From the NCBI GenBank assembly GCA_003388505.1, contig QQVO01000016.1:90080-154079 (forward strand): a DNA stretch of 64,000 nucleotides, written 5' to 3'. Below the pieces are notes generated by a model. That model saw nothing but the letters and a program-made list of their open reading frames with translations. It was not told the origin of the DNA and searched no databases. The DNA comes from Planctomycetota bacterium. Its GTDB lineage: Bacteria; Planctomycetota; Planctomycetia; Planctomycetales; Planctomycetaceae. Below, one piece after another: positions 1 to 10,200 of the stretch. A program made the position numbers and the translations under genes. Position 1 is the stretch's first letter; each line of letters begins with the position of its first letter.

Positions 1-2
1 CG

Positions 3-398
3 CTCACCGGAGAACAGATCCTGGCGTTGCAGGAGGTCGTCAGGAAAGTCCCCGTGGCCGAACACGTCTTCGTTTACGCCCGCGATCTCGTCCGTGCGAC
101 AAGGCCGCAGGAACCGGGGACCGCGAAGTTCGTGCGCGATTACATCTCGTGGGGCGCCGGCCCTCGCGCGGGACAGTACCTCATCGTGGGGGCGAAGGCG
201 CGGGCCATCCTGGAAGGCCGGTTCCACGTCTCCACCGAGGACGTCAAAGCCGTCGCGCATCCCGTGCTGCGTCACCGGATCGTCACCACGTTCCAGGCCG
301 ACAGCGAAGGCATCGGACCGAACGACGTCATCGACCGGCTGCTGAAGGCGGTCCCGGTCGAACTCCAACAGAGGGCAAAAAAACTCGTCAAAACCTGA
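3..398 (+). CDS. MoxR-family AAA+ ATPase, C-terminal fragment
   Basis: The frame is open from the left window edge, so the start lies upstream and only about 131 codons are seen. The readable part is the lid region that follows the AAA+ core in MoxR ATPases: a helical stretch with LVRATRP, then the family-typical SWGAGPRAGQ, GAKARAILEGR and a helix ending HPVLRHRI. Walker A and B would lie outside the window. MoxR proteins are cytoplasmic chaperone-like ATPases that usually act with VWA-domain proteins and are often encoded with DUF58 proteins; neither partner is visible here. The gene ends 96 bp before coaD on the same strand. The family call is firm and the precise role is unknown. Confidence 0.88.
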   Translation, partial: LTGEQILALQEVVRKVPVAEHVFVYARDLVRATRPQEPGTAKFVRDYISWGAGPRAGQYLIVGAKARAILEGRFHVSTEDVKAVAHPVLRHRIVTTFQADSEGIGPNDVIDRLLKAVPVELQQRAKKLVKT

Positions 399-494
399 AC
401 TCACTCACTTCCCGCGAGCCGCCCGGCGACAGCCCGCGGATCACGACTGAGAATACTCCGCCGCCTCAATCGCAAACCAATCGTCGGCTCCACA

Positions 495-1037
495 ATGACC
501 GACTACAACCTCAACTCCGGACACGCGATCTATGCCGGCAGCTTCGACCCCGTAACGCTCGGGCACGTCGACATCGTCCGGCGTGGGGCCAGGATCTTCG
601 AACGCGTGACCGTCGGAATCGGCATCAACCCCGGCAAGGAGCCGCTCTTTACCGCCGACGAACGCCTGCAACTTCTCAACGAAGTCTTCCGGGATCAGAC
701 CAACGTCGATGTCAGTTGCTTCGAAGGACTGACGGTCGACTTCGTCCGCAAGCAGCGGGCGACCGTAATGCTCCGCGGAATCCGCACCGTCTCCGACCTC
801 GAGGCCGAGTTCAGGATGGCGCTGGCCAACGACACGCTCGCCCCGGAACTCGAAACGGTCTTCCTGATGGCGAGCGACAAGTTCTCACACATCTCCAGCA
901 CGCTCATCCGCCAGATCGCGCTCATGGGGCAAGGCTCTGCCGCCGACAAATTGCGAGGCTTCGTGCCCGAACCGGTCATCGGCCCACTGCTGGCGAAGTG
1001 CCACGACCGCGGACCCTGGACGGGGGATCCCGGCTGA
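495..1037 (+). CDS. coaD: Phosphopantetheine adenylyltransferase
   Basis: CoaD transfers AMP from ATP to 4'-phosphopantetheine to make dephospho-CoA, the penultimate step of coenzyme A synthesis, in the cytoplasm. The 180-aa protein is slightly longer than usual (about 160). It begins with the nucleotidyltransferase signature YAGSFDPVTLGH (residues 13-24), including the TxGH catalytic motif. It also carries the family motifs RGIRTVSDLE and, near residue 134, ISSTLIR. The ATG at 495 has no strong Shine-Dalgarno, but no better start lies nearby. The last roughly 12 residues, rich in Gly, Pro and Asp, extend past the conserved fold. It is followed tail to tail by the small gene ending at 1053. 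Confidence 0.95.
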   Translation: MTDYNLNSGHAIYAGSFDPVTLGHVDIVRRGARIFERVTVGIGINPGKEPLFTADERLQLLNEVFRDQTNVDVSCFEGLTVDFVRKQRATVMLRGIRTVSDLEAEFRMALANDTLAPELETVFLMASDKFSHISSTLIRQIALMGQGSAADKLRGFVPEPVIGPLLAKCHDRGPWTGDPG

Positions 1038-1052
1038 AGCCGGCGACGACGC

Positions 1053-1343
1053 TCAGCTTTCCGGCTCCGAATTCGCGGACGCCACGTCGCTCGCGGGCAA
1101 ACACGCCATCCCGTAATACAGCCCCGTGTCTTCGCAACTCTTCCGGTAAGAGGCCGGCATCCGATCAAGCGTCTCTTTGTCCCACTCGATAATCAGCTTG
1201 AGCTGCGCCCCCCGTCCCTTCGTCTCCGTGACGACGCCGGTCCAGCCGCTGATGTCGACGTCCGGCGACTCAGGCATCGCCACACCGTCGAGCACACGGA
1301 TGGAAGATCCGGCAGACAGCTTGGCGGATCGACGCTTGGCCAT
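1053..1343 (-). CDS. Small hypothetical protein, possible SH3/KOW-like barrel
   Basis: A 96-aa protein that I do not recognise by name. It has a basic N-terminus (MAKRRSAKLSAG) and then alternating short beta-type stretches with a Gly-Trp-Thr-Gly turn (SGWTGVV), a lysine/glycine loop and an IIEWDKETL segment. This pattern is common in small SH3- or KOW-like barrels. There is no signal peptide or membrane segment, so it is probably cytoplasmic. It converges with coaD, with 15 bp between the stops. Codon use resembles its neighbours, and the frame is open over its whole length with an ATG start, which favours a real gene. The function is unknown. Confidence 0.6.
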   Translation of the reverse strand: MAKRRSAKLSAGSSIRVLDGVAMPESPDVDISGWTGVVTETKGRGAQLKLIIEWDKETLDRMPASYRKSCEDTGLYYGMACLPASDVASANSEPES

Positions 1344-1506
1344 TGCGTGAGGGAGTTTGGCGGGAGGAATGTGGAGCGGACAGAGTCCAAGGGATGATTC
1401 CCGAGTTGTATCGGTGAACTCCCCGGATTGTCAAACTTTATCCCGCTCACGCGAAATACGCCGGCACGAGACGCGCTTCGCAGCGTCCCCCACTCGACGC
1501 GAAGGC

Positions 1507-1586
1507 GGATTATTCGTAGCGCACGCAGCCTTGCGTGCGTCCCGCTGATCGCAGAGCCGGTTGACGCACGCAAGGCTGCGTGCGCT
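1507..1586. repeat. Perfect long inverted repeat, relative of the 160-bp element
   Basis: Two 23-bp arms (1519-1541 and 1563-1585) are exact reverse complements separated by 21 bp, so the DNA or RNA can form a very stable cruciform or hairpin. The left flank (GGATTATTCGTAGCGCACGC) matches the left end of the 160-bp element at 7009, so this looks like a truncated or rearranged family member. It lies just past the stop of the ceramidase-like gene (1590) and could end its transcript, but no T-run follows. Confidence 0.8.
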
Positions 1587-1589
1587 GAG

Positions 1590-3119
1590 CTATTCCAATT
1601 CCGGCGGCACGGCCCCGTAGCCCCACGGATTCTGCTTGAACTCCGGCGCCGGCCCGCGCGTCGGCACCTCGCCGGGCGTGAGCGAATTCGCCAGCTCAAC
1701 CGCCGCCTCGACCATCTGCGTACCGGCCGTAATCTCCAGGTTGCTGTAGCCGGTGAGCCGCGTTTCATAGCCCCCCCCGCGCGGACCGAAGGCCTCCTCC
1801 GTCGGTACATATCCCACGCAACCGTTGGCTAACGAAACAGGGAAAGTCATCGGGAACGGGCTGCCCGCCTTGATCTCAAGACCGAGTTGGCAGAAGAACT
1901 CGGCCGGATCGGTCAGCAGCACCGCCGGGCCGATTTGGATCGCCTGCACCTCCACCTCCGCCTCCGGTTCCCTCTCCAGCAGCGCATCCAGCAGCACGAT
2001 TTCCTTGGCGAACGTCCAAGTCACCGCATCCACCTGCGGCGGATCCTGTCGTACGATCTCGTAGCACTTCGCGACGCGGTCGGGATGCGGAACGCGGCGC
2101 GGAATCATCCAGGTCTTCGACTTGTAAGCGACCGGCGTCAGGTCGCCGGGCTCGGCCGTCACCAGAACCTTGACCGCTTCCGCCCCCACCCGTCCGCCGA
2201 CCAGCCGCGCCCATTGCTCCGGCTTCGGATTCGCGTACGGAGAAAGGTTGTCCACCTGCGTGACGTCGCCGGACGCTCCGGCCAGGAAAACCACGACGAC
2301 CTCCTCGCCGAACACACCGCGAATCACCTGCTCCAGGTAATAGATGTAATTCGCCGAGGCGCCGCCGGGACTCGTCGTGGCATGACACACAAAGTTGACC
2401 AGGCAGCCCTTGAGATTGCCGTCTGCATCCCACGATCCGATGACGCCCACCTCCGGATCGACCGGGCCGGCCGGCTCGATGATGTCCGGGTTGCCGGGCC
2501 TTGGATGGGTGTACGTGTATCCGTTCCGCATGTGGAAGCGGCGATTGAAGGCCGCCTGCTCTTCGCGGCCCACGCCGATGCTGCACGCTGACGGCGACTT
2601 CCCCTCGTCCGCGGCGCACACCGCTTCCACGATCTGGTTCTCTACGTGCGCGACATATTCGAGGTCGGCATTGGAAGACTTCTCGTAAGCGAGCGTCTGC
2701 ACCAGCTCGCTTGCGTCGTCGTACTCGCCGGGATAGATCATCCCGGTCGGTCCCGACGAGTGAGAATGCGTCGCATGGATCAGCACGGCGCCCGGTTCGA
2801 TTCCGCAGGCTTCGTGAATCCGCTCACGGGCCGCCAGCACCAGTCTCCGCCGAATCAGCAGCGCATCCACGCTCACCACCGCCACGCGCGCCTCACCGTC
2901 GTCGAACACGGCCGCCCGCACTTTGCACGGGTCGTGGATCGACCGGTGAAACGACTTCCCATATCCCCCCGGCTGCTCCATCCCGATCTCGGGCGTAATG
3001 TCCCGTTCCGCAAAGCCAACCGAGAGCGCCGGGCCGCCCCCGTCGTCGGCCGCTGCCGAAAGCGGAACCAGCAGCCCGAATCCCACCACCACCAGCCACG
3101 AAAAACGAAACACTCTCAT
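1590..3119 (-). CDS. Secreted neutral/alkaline ceramidase-like hydrolase
   Basis: A 509-aa protein of the neutral (non-lysosomal) ceramidase N-terminal-domain family, which are zinc amidases in their characterised members; many planctomycete relatives have no known substrate. A signal peptide (MRVFRFSWLVVVGFGLL...AAA) predicts export. Family features include GFAERDITP near the mature N-terminus, the metal-binding HATHSHSSGPTG stretch, and ASGDV, which corresponds to the catalytic-Ser region. The ATG at 3119 is chosen because GGAGG sits about 10 bp upstream; an in-frame GTG at 3140 would add seven residues covering that site. The C-terminal immunoglobulin-like domain of true ceramidases is absent. 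A DUF1080 gene precedes it on the same strand. A paralogue lies at 40110-41567. Confidence 0.83.
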   Translation of the reverse strand: MRVFRFSWLVVVGFGLLVPLSAAADDGGGPALSVGFAERDITPEIGMEQPGGYGKSFHRSIHDPCKVRAAVFDDGEARVAVVSVDALLIRRRLVLAARERIHEACGIEPGAVLIHATHSHSSGPTGMIYPGEYDDASELVQTLAYEKSSNADLEYVAHVENQIVEAVCAADEGKSPSACSIGVGREEQAAFNRRFHMRNGYTYTHPRPGNPDIIEPAGPVDPEVGVIGSWDADGNLKGCLVNFVCHATTSPGGASANYIYYLEQVIRGVFGEEVVVVFLAGASGDVTQVDNLSPYANPKPEQWARLVGGRVGAEAVKVLVTAEPGDLTPVAYKSKTWMIPRRVPHPDRVAKCYEIVRQDPPQVDAVTWTFAKEIVLLDALLEREPEAEVEVQAIQIGPAVLLTDPAEFFCQLGLEIKAGSPFPMTFPVSLANGCVGYVPTEEAFGPRGGGYETRLTGYSNLEITAGTQMVEAAVELANSLTPGEVPTRGPAPEFKQNPWGYGAVPPELE

Positions 3120-3265
3120 CACTCTGTCCTCCAAGCTCACTCACCCCAACACGGCGAGTCCCCCACGAGCCATCACCGGTTGCCCAATCCAACAACCGAA
3201 CAGCACATCAGCGCATCCCCTTTGCGAGCCTTGCGCCTTCGCGTGAGCCTCCTCTAAGCTCTGAA

Positions 3266-4135
3266 TCACTCCTGCTCGGCCGCCGCCGGTTTCGGACCCT
3301 CACCCAACGGCCAGAGTTCCCAGCGACGAACGAACAACTCGGCCAGTTCCGTCTGCAGTTGCAGCTTGCCGTAATCGGGGGTCGCGTCGAAACCCTCGTT
3401 GACGAGCACGCCGTTCACATAAGTCTGAATGTGCCCGCCGTCGCAGAACACGTCGATCCGGGTCCACTCCATTCCCGGACTCTCGACGTCGTCCTCGCCG
3501 CGAAAATCAAGCACGTCCTCCCAGTCCGGATCTCGGCCGTACCAGTTGATTCTGGCCCGGTTCTCCAGATCGAAGGTCTCCTTCTCTCCCCCCTTCTTCC
3601 AGATGACCTCGCCGTCCCGGTCCCGGTCGACTTCGCACGTCAGCGACATCGGCAGGGCGTTGCCGTCTTCGTCGTTGCCCGCCACCAGAATAAAATCCCC
3701 GCATCCCCCCTGGATAATCTGCACCTCGATCGAATGCATCCAGGTTCCGCCGTATCCGCCGTCCGCGCCGATGCTGTGCACCAGCAATCCCGAGTCGCGG
3801 GTGCGGTCCTTCCGGTTCCCCCAGGTCCGCTCACCCCATCGGAACTCGAGCACGCAGTGATAGTCGCGATATTCTTCCTTCGTGACGATCGCGCCCAGGC
3901 CGTCCCCCGTGATGTGGAGCATCCCGTCGGTCACGCGGAACACCTCCTTCGGATCTTCGTACTCCGTGTCTCTCATCCACGTGTAGAAGTTGTCCAGCGT
4001 GCCGTCGAACAGTTCAATCACGCCATTCGTCGGTTGAATCGCTTCTTCTCGGGCGTCGGCGGCCGGACAGGCTCTTGAAGCGATCAACATGGCAAGCAGG
4101 GCCGTCACTGGTGTCAAGCGCAGGCAGACGGGCAT
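3266..4135 (-). CDS. Secreted DUF1080 (3-keto-disaccharide hydrolase-like) protein
   Basis: A 289-aa exported protein with a signal peptide (residues 1-26, ending PAADA) and a concanavalin-like jelly-roll domain of the DUF1080/PF06439 type. Recognisable parts are ELFDGTLDNFYTW near the start, VTDGMLHITGDG, YRDYHCVLEFRWGE, the DSGLLVH strand, SIEVQIIQGG, and a final YVNGVLVNEG strand before LQLQTELAELFVRR. Some family members cleave 3-keto-glucosides made by Gfo/Idh-type dehydrogenases, but most are uncharacterised. The ATG at 4135 has GAGGA six bases upstream. It is co-oriented with the ceramidase-like gene downstream (146-bp gap), consistent with a catabolic neighbourhood. Confidence 0.87.
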   Translation of the reverse strand: MPVCLRLTPVTALLAMLIASRACPAADAREEAIQPTNGVIELFDGTLDNFYTWMRDTEYEDPKEVFRVTDGMLHITGDGLGAIVTKEEYRDYHCVLEFRWGERTWGNRKDRTRDSGLLVHSIGADGGYGGTWMHSIEVQIIQGGCGDFILVAGNDEDGNALPMSLTCEVDRDRDGEVIWKKGGEKETFDLENRARINWYGRDPDWEDVLDFRGEDDVESPGMEWTRIDVFCDGGHIQTYVNGVLVNEGFDATPDYGKLQLQTELAELFVRRWELWPLGEGPKPAAAEQE

Positions 4136-4397
4136 CGGTATTCCTCTATGTTTGAGAGATCAGGGTCAATTCCCGGACGGTTCCACCGTAGCGATCGCGT
4201 GTTTCCCCGGCAATGATCCCTGCTGCCGGGGACGAGTGGTCCGTTGATTTCGAATTTTCGGTTGAGCCGTCCTTTCGGAAGCGCGAATCCCGCAGGGTTT
4301 CGTGCAGACTCGCGCACCAGCCGACTCGAAGATACAGCCTCGCCAGGGCAGAGGCCACCTGCCGGATGAACGCGGCGCCCTCTCGCGGTGAGCGACC

Positions 4398-5798
<1,401 letters not shown>

Positions 5799-6140
5799 TG
5801 GTCTTCTGTCCCGTTGTTGGGTCGGAGTCGCTGCGGCGTGAGCGAAGCGAAGTCCCTCGCTGCGTCAAGAATCTTTGACATCGTCCACGTTAGGTTACTT
5901 TGTTTCTGGGAGTGATTGCAGTTGAGTCAAGTTTCAGCGACCCGGCGAGCGGCAGGGCGTAAGCACGCCGATTCGTTCTCCCACCGGATAGCTCCGATGG
6001 TCCGAGGCACTGCCTCGTTCGAGCGTTTCGCTTCCGCCTCATTCTGACCCACCGCGCACAGACGTCAACGCTGCCGCCGGCAGCGCCCGGGCGTTCGGGT
6101 TTTTCTTTGACAGCGGTCTGAGCCCCTTTCTACGGTGAAC
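5799..6140. other. Intergenic region upstream of argH
   Basis: No gene is supported here. The stretch carries argH's leader on the - strand and short palindromic pieces such as the CGAGGCA/TGCCTCG hairpin near 6004-6018. It ends where the 105-bp dispersed repeat begins. Open frames in this interval are antisense artefacts. Confidence 0.5.
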
Positions 6141-6245
6141 TTATACCGCTTTGCAGATCAGTGTTGGCGATCTGTCTCGCGGATTCTCGTCCTCGACAGT
6201 CCAAACACCGCTCGACGCGGACACATGGTAGAGCAATTTGCTCTA
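6141..6245 (+). repeat. 105-bp dispersed repeat, copy 1
   Basis: This copy matches the reverse complement of 63562-63666 at 98 of 105 positions by hand count, with no gaps; the central roughly 68 bp are identical. Its right end is a palindrome (TAGAGCAA, one base, TTGCTCTA). It lies 60 bp before the start chosen for the secreted gene at 6306. An apparent ORF runs from the repeat into that gene, but five of the seven differences between copies fall at third positions of one frame, which raises the question of whether the repeat itself once coded for a peptide. Confidence 0.9.
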
Positions 6246-6305
6246 GTGGGTCGCACAATGCACCGAACCGCCCCGCCTCTCCTCGATGTGAGTTGTGAAT
6301 TACCG

Positions 6306-6914
6306 ATGAACACGCATTCAAAGCCCGCAGCGCGTCACCTCCGCACGGATGAATTCTCGAAGACGTTCCGCATCTGTTTCCGCGTCAGTCTGATCGTCGC
6401 CCTCCTGTTGATCGCCGGCAAGTCGTGGGCTGAGGACGTGCAGGTCCTCGACAAGGACGGCAAACCCTGGACGATTCGCATCGTTCCCGCCGGCACGGCG
6501 GACGACTCCAACGCCACTCCGATTCCGCCCCCTCCCGCCGCCGGCGCAGCCCGTCAGCAAACCGTTTCAGATTCAGACCCGGACGACAACCACGGCGTCC
6601 TCATCATCCCCGATCAGTCGACTCCCAACATCAACGGCATGACCTACCGGCAGGTGTACGATTCGATCCCGTTCAGCCGCGCCGAGTACCTCGCCAACCC
6701 CGGCTACCGGCACGAAGCCACGATGGAGATCCTCTTCGGCCAACTGCGGCCGACCACGATCGTCAAGGAGCACCAACCGCAGGTCATCGAGAACGTCCAG
6801 TACGGTCCGTATCAGCCGTACCGCTTCGCGAACTGGGACTACTACCAGACCTCGACGCTGCTTCGTCCCCGCCTTTACCGCGACAACTGGTGCAGCCCCT
6901 ACTGGGGCTTCTGA
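6306..6914 (+). CDS. Secreted Tyr-rich protein of unknown function
   Basis: A 202-aa protein that I do not recognise. The ATG at 6306 is preferred over upstream in-frame starts because the extra residues would come from the 105-bp repeat. A hydrophobic stretch (VSLIVALLLIAGKSWA, about residues 27-42) is a signal peptide with a long, basic n-region. The mature part starts DVQVLDKDGKPW, passes a Pro/Ala linker (PIPPPPAAGAA), and has a middle segment with YRQVYDSIPFSRAEYLANPGYR. The C-terminus is rich in Tyr, Trp and Asn and ends WCSPYWGF. Such tails occur in planctomycete envelope proteins, but no role can be assigned. Repeats flank it on both sides. Confidence 0.72.
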   Translation: MNTHSKPAARHLRTDEFSKTFRICFRVSLIVALLLIAGKSWAEDVQVLDKDGKPWTIRIVPAGTADDSNATPIPPPPAAGAARQQTVSDSDPDDNHGVLIIPDQSTPNINGMTYRQVYDSIPFSRAEYLANPGYRHEATMEILFGQLRPTTIVKEHQPQVIENVQYGPYQPYRFANWDYYQTSTLLRPRLYRDNWCSPYWGF

Positions 6915-6929
6915 TCGACGTGAGGAGGG

Positions 6930-7209
6930 AACCACGAAGACACGAAGGGCACAAAGCCGGACCTGGGATGAGGCCTCTGGCAATCGGACACGACATCGAT
7001 GTCGTTAGCCCGGATTATTCGTAGCGCACGCTGCCAGCGTGCGTCACCGTTGACTTGGCGTCGGCGTGTAATGCGTTCGAAAAGCGCGGCGCTTTGGGCA
7101 ACTTCTCGATAACCTGCTGTTTGGCAAACGCTTATAGTGAACCGGGCCCTCGTCATGAATAATCCGGGTTAGTCAGTTTCTTCTTCGTGCCCATTGTGCC
7201 TTTGTGGTT
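6930..7209. repeat. Inverted-repeat element of the AACCAC...GTGGTT family, split by a nested insertion
   Basis: The two 27-bp ends (6930-6956 and 7183-7209) are imperfect inverted repeats matching at 22 of 27 positions. They share the motif AACCACRAAGRCAC...GGGCAC. The same ends recur at 14683-14826 and singly at 14953-14978. The inner DNA contains a complete 160-bp element (7009-7168) of another family; removing that element and one 4-bp duplicate leaves a core of about 116 bp. No protein is encoded. Confidence 0.78.
7009..7168 (+). mobile_element. 160-bp MITE-like element, copy 1
   Basis: It has 12-bp perfect terminal inverted repeats (CCCGGATTATTC and GAATAATCCGGG) and is flanked on both sides by TTAG, a likely 4-bp target-site duplication (7005-7008 and 7169-7172). 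Inside is a hairpin, GCACGCTGCCAGCGTGC. The copy at 27241-27400 has the same length and no gaps, matching at about 134 of 160 positions. It contains no transposase, so it would need a helper elsewhere in the genome. It is inserted within the larger inverted-repeat element at 6930-7209. Confidence 0.85.
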
Positions 7210-7239
7210 GACTCACAGGCCTGCGAACAGCGCGCGGCG

Positions 7240-10200
7240 CTACAACCGCGTAATCGTCTCGTGCAGATTCAGCACAATGCGGGCCACGCTGGTCCAGGCC
7301 GCCAGTTCCGGCTGATCGGCGCCATCGGGAAGCGGAGCGAGGCCGACCTGCAGGAACTGCTCAGCAGCCTCGGGCTCGGCCGCGAACTCCGCCCGGTGTT
7401 TCTCATACACGCTTCTTGCGATCGCCCGCTCTTCGTCGCGAGGCGGCCTCTGCAGCGCCTCGCGCCAGGCCCAGTCGATTCGGGCGTCGATCGGATCTCC
7501 ATTGCCCGGATCGGCTTCCATGATCCGTTGAGCAAACACGCGCGACGCCTCCACGTAAGTCGGATCGTTCAGCAGCACCAGCGCCTGCTGAGGGATGTTC
7601 GCATTCGTTCGATCCGCCGTGCATTCCTCACGTGAGGGAGCGCCGAACGCCAGCATGCTCGGATGCAGGAACGTACGCTGCCACCAGGTGTACAGCCCGC
7701 GGCGATACTGGTTCTCGCCTTCGTCAGCCTGGTAAGTCCGCTGTGGGAAATTGAGATTCTCCCAGTAACCGGCCGGCTGGTAAGGCTTCACGCTCGGGCC
7801 GCCGATCCTCTTCACGAGCAGCCCGGAGATCGCCAGTGCATTGTCGCGGACCAGTTCCGCATCGATCCGGAACCGGCTCTGCCGCGCCAGCAATCGGTTG
7901 TCCGGGTCTTCAGTGAGCAGTTCCGGCGACGCCGTCGAGACCTGCCGGTAGGTCTGGCTGCCGACAATCGTCCGTACCAGATGCTTCACGTCCCATCCGC
8001 TCTCCATGAACTCCACCGCCAGCCAGTCAAGCAGTTCGGGATAGACCGGCCACTCACCCTGCGAACCGAGATCGTCGGTATTTTTTGAGAGCCCCACGCC
8101 GAAGAACTGCTTCCAGAGACGGTTGACGAACACCCGCGCCGTCAGCGGATTACTTTCGTCCGCAATCCAGCGGGCCAGGTCGAGCCGCGTCAGACGGCTT
8201 TCTCCATTTTCATCCGGCAGCGAGTCGGTGACGCGAGCGAGATACTCCGGCAACGCCGGCTGCATCACGTCGCCGCTCTCGTCCATCCAGTTGCCGCGCG
8301 GCAGGAATCGCACCGTTCGCGGAGTCTCCATCGAAACCGACACCAGACACCGCGGCAGGGACGCTTCGAAGTCCGCAACCGCCTTGTTCGCGGCCGCCAG
8401 ACTCGCCCGCAGTTCGGCCAGCAGCGGCGTCACCGACTTGAAGTGAGACGTCAACCGGGCCTGCTGACTTTCGTCCCGCTCCGCTGCATCGGTTTCGATA
8501 ATCGCCAGAATCTCGGCCGGCGGCAGAGTCTGCTGAGGCAGCTTGAGCGGCGTCTGCTGCGTCGTGGCCGAGATCCGGAATCGGCCCAGCACATGGTTGC
8601 CAGGATGGTTCTGCTCGATCGAAAGATTGAGGACCGTCTCCTCTCCGTCGCCGACAGCCTCCGCAAATTCCAGCAGCAGCGTGTTCGCCCGACCGGCCGT
8701 ACCGGCCACCGCCCAACCATTTCCCGCGCCCGATTCTCCGTCGAACACGGCCGCCGCCGGGAATCCGTTCTGCTCGAACGTGGCGGCCGCCCGCGCAATC
8801 GCCACTGCGTCTTCTTCTCCGCTCGTCACCCGAATTTCACTGACCACGAAGTTCCCGTTGCCCGCACGGCCCGGTCCCTTCGACGGCAGGCGATCATCCG
8901 GCAGCGCGTCGATTCGCAATCCGGTGATCCCTTTCAGTTCCGTCGTCGCCGAGATGCGATACGTGTCGGTTCCTTCCGCCGGACTGGCCGTCACGAAGGT
9001 TGAATCGTCCTCAAGCACTTGGACAGTCACTCCCTTGGCCGACTCGGCTGTCTCCGGATGCAGCGCCGTCCACTGCTCCTTCAAGGCGAACGCCTCCGCC
9101 AGCACCTGCGCCTCCCATGCCGCCTGCGCCTCAGCCAGTTCGGGCGGCGCCCTGTCGTACTGCACCTGCAGAGTTCGAGCGTTCGCCTGCAAACGTTCCA
9201 GTTCCGCGGCCTGCTCCTCGCTCGGCGCGAGCATGCCGGGCCCCGGATGCCCGATGATCGGCTCCGAGATATCGGAGAAAAACGCGCCCAGCGAATAGAA
9301 GTCGCGCGCAGTCGCCGGGTCGAACTTGTGGTCGTGACACTGGCAGCAGCCGAGCGTCTGTCCCAGCCACACCGTTCCCACCGCGCGGACCCGATCGGTC
9401 AGCATCCGGGCCTCATAGTCCTTCGCCTGCGCGCCCCCTTCCTCCGTCGTCAGCAGCAACCGGTTGAAGCACGACGCCACCTTCTGCTCCTGCGTGCTCC
9501 CTTCGAGCAGGTCGCCGGCCAGTTGCTCGATGGTAAACTGGTCGAACGGCTTGTTCTCGTTGAACGCCCGAATCACATAATCGCGATACGGCCAGACGTT
9601 GCGCGGCGTGTCCGAGTGATATCCAATCGTGTCGGCATAGCGCACGACGTCCAGCCAGCCGATCGCCATCCGCTCGCCGTAATGCGGCGAGGCAAGCAAC
9701 CGTTCGACGAACGCCTCGTACGCATCCGGTGACTCATCCGCGATGAACGCGTCAACATCCTCGGGAGAGGGCGGCAGTCCGATCAGGTCGAAAGACAACC
9801 GCCGCGCCAGCGTCCGGCGGTCAGCTTCCGGCGACGGAGTCAACCCGCGCTCGGCCAGTCTCCGCCCCACCAAAAAGTCGATCGCGTTCTCCCGGGCCGG
9901 AACCTCCGGCCGCACCGGCTGCTCGTACGCCCAGTGCCCCTGGTATCTGGCGCCCTGTTCGATCCACCGCCTCAGCAGTTCCTTCTGCTCGGCAGTCAAC
10001 GTCTTGTTCGCCTCCGGCGGCGGCATCACCAAATCCGGATCGTCCGACAGCACGCGCGCCAGCAGTTCGCTTTCGTCAGGGTTTCCTGACGCGATCAGGT
10101 CTGTGACCAGCGGATTTTCGGCGATGTCCAACCGTAAATCAGCCTGCCGCTGATTCTCATCCGGCCCGTGACAGGCGAAACAGTTCTCCGAGAGGATCGG

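Noticed and set aside
7013..7050. Possible tRNA or riboswitch from the strong hairpin
   Set aside because: No T-arm, anticodon stem or CCA-end pattern; the hairpin belongs to the 160-bp element.
6899..7156. Peptide frame shared by both 160-bp elements on - (reads CQT.GYR...VNGDARWQRALR)
   Set aside because: Open in both copies, but most differences change the amino acid, so there is no sign of coding selection.
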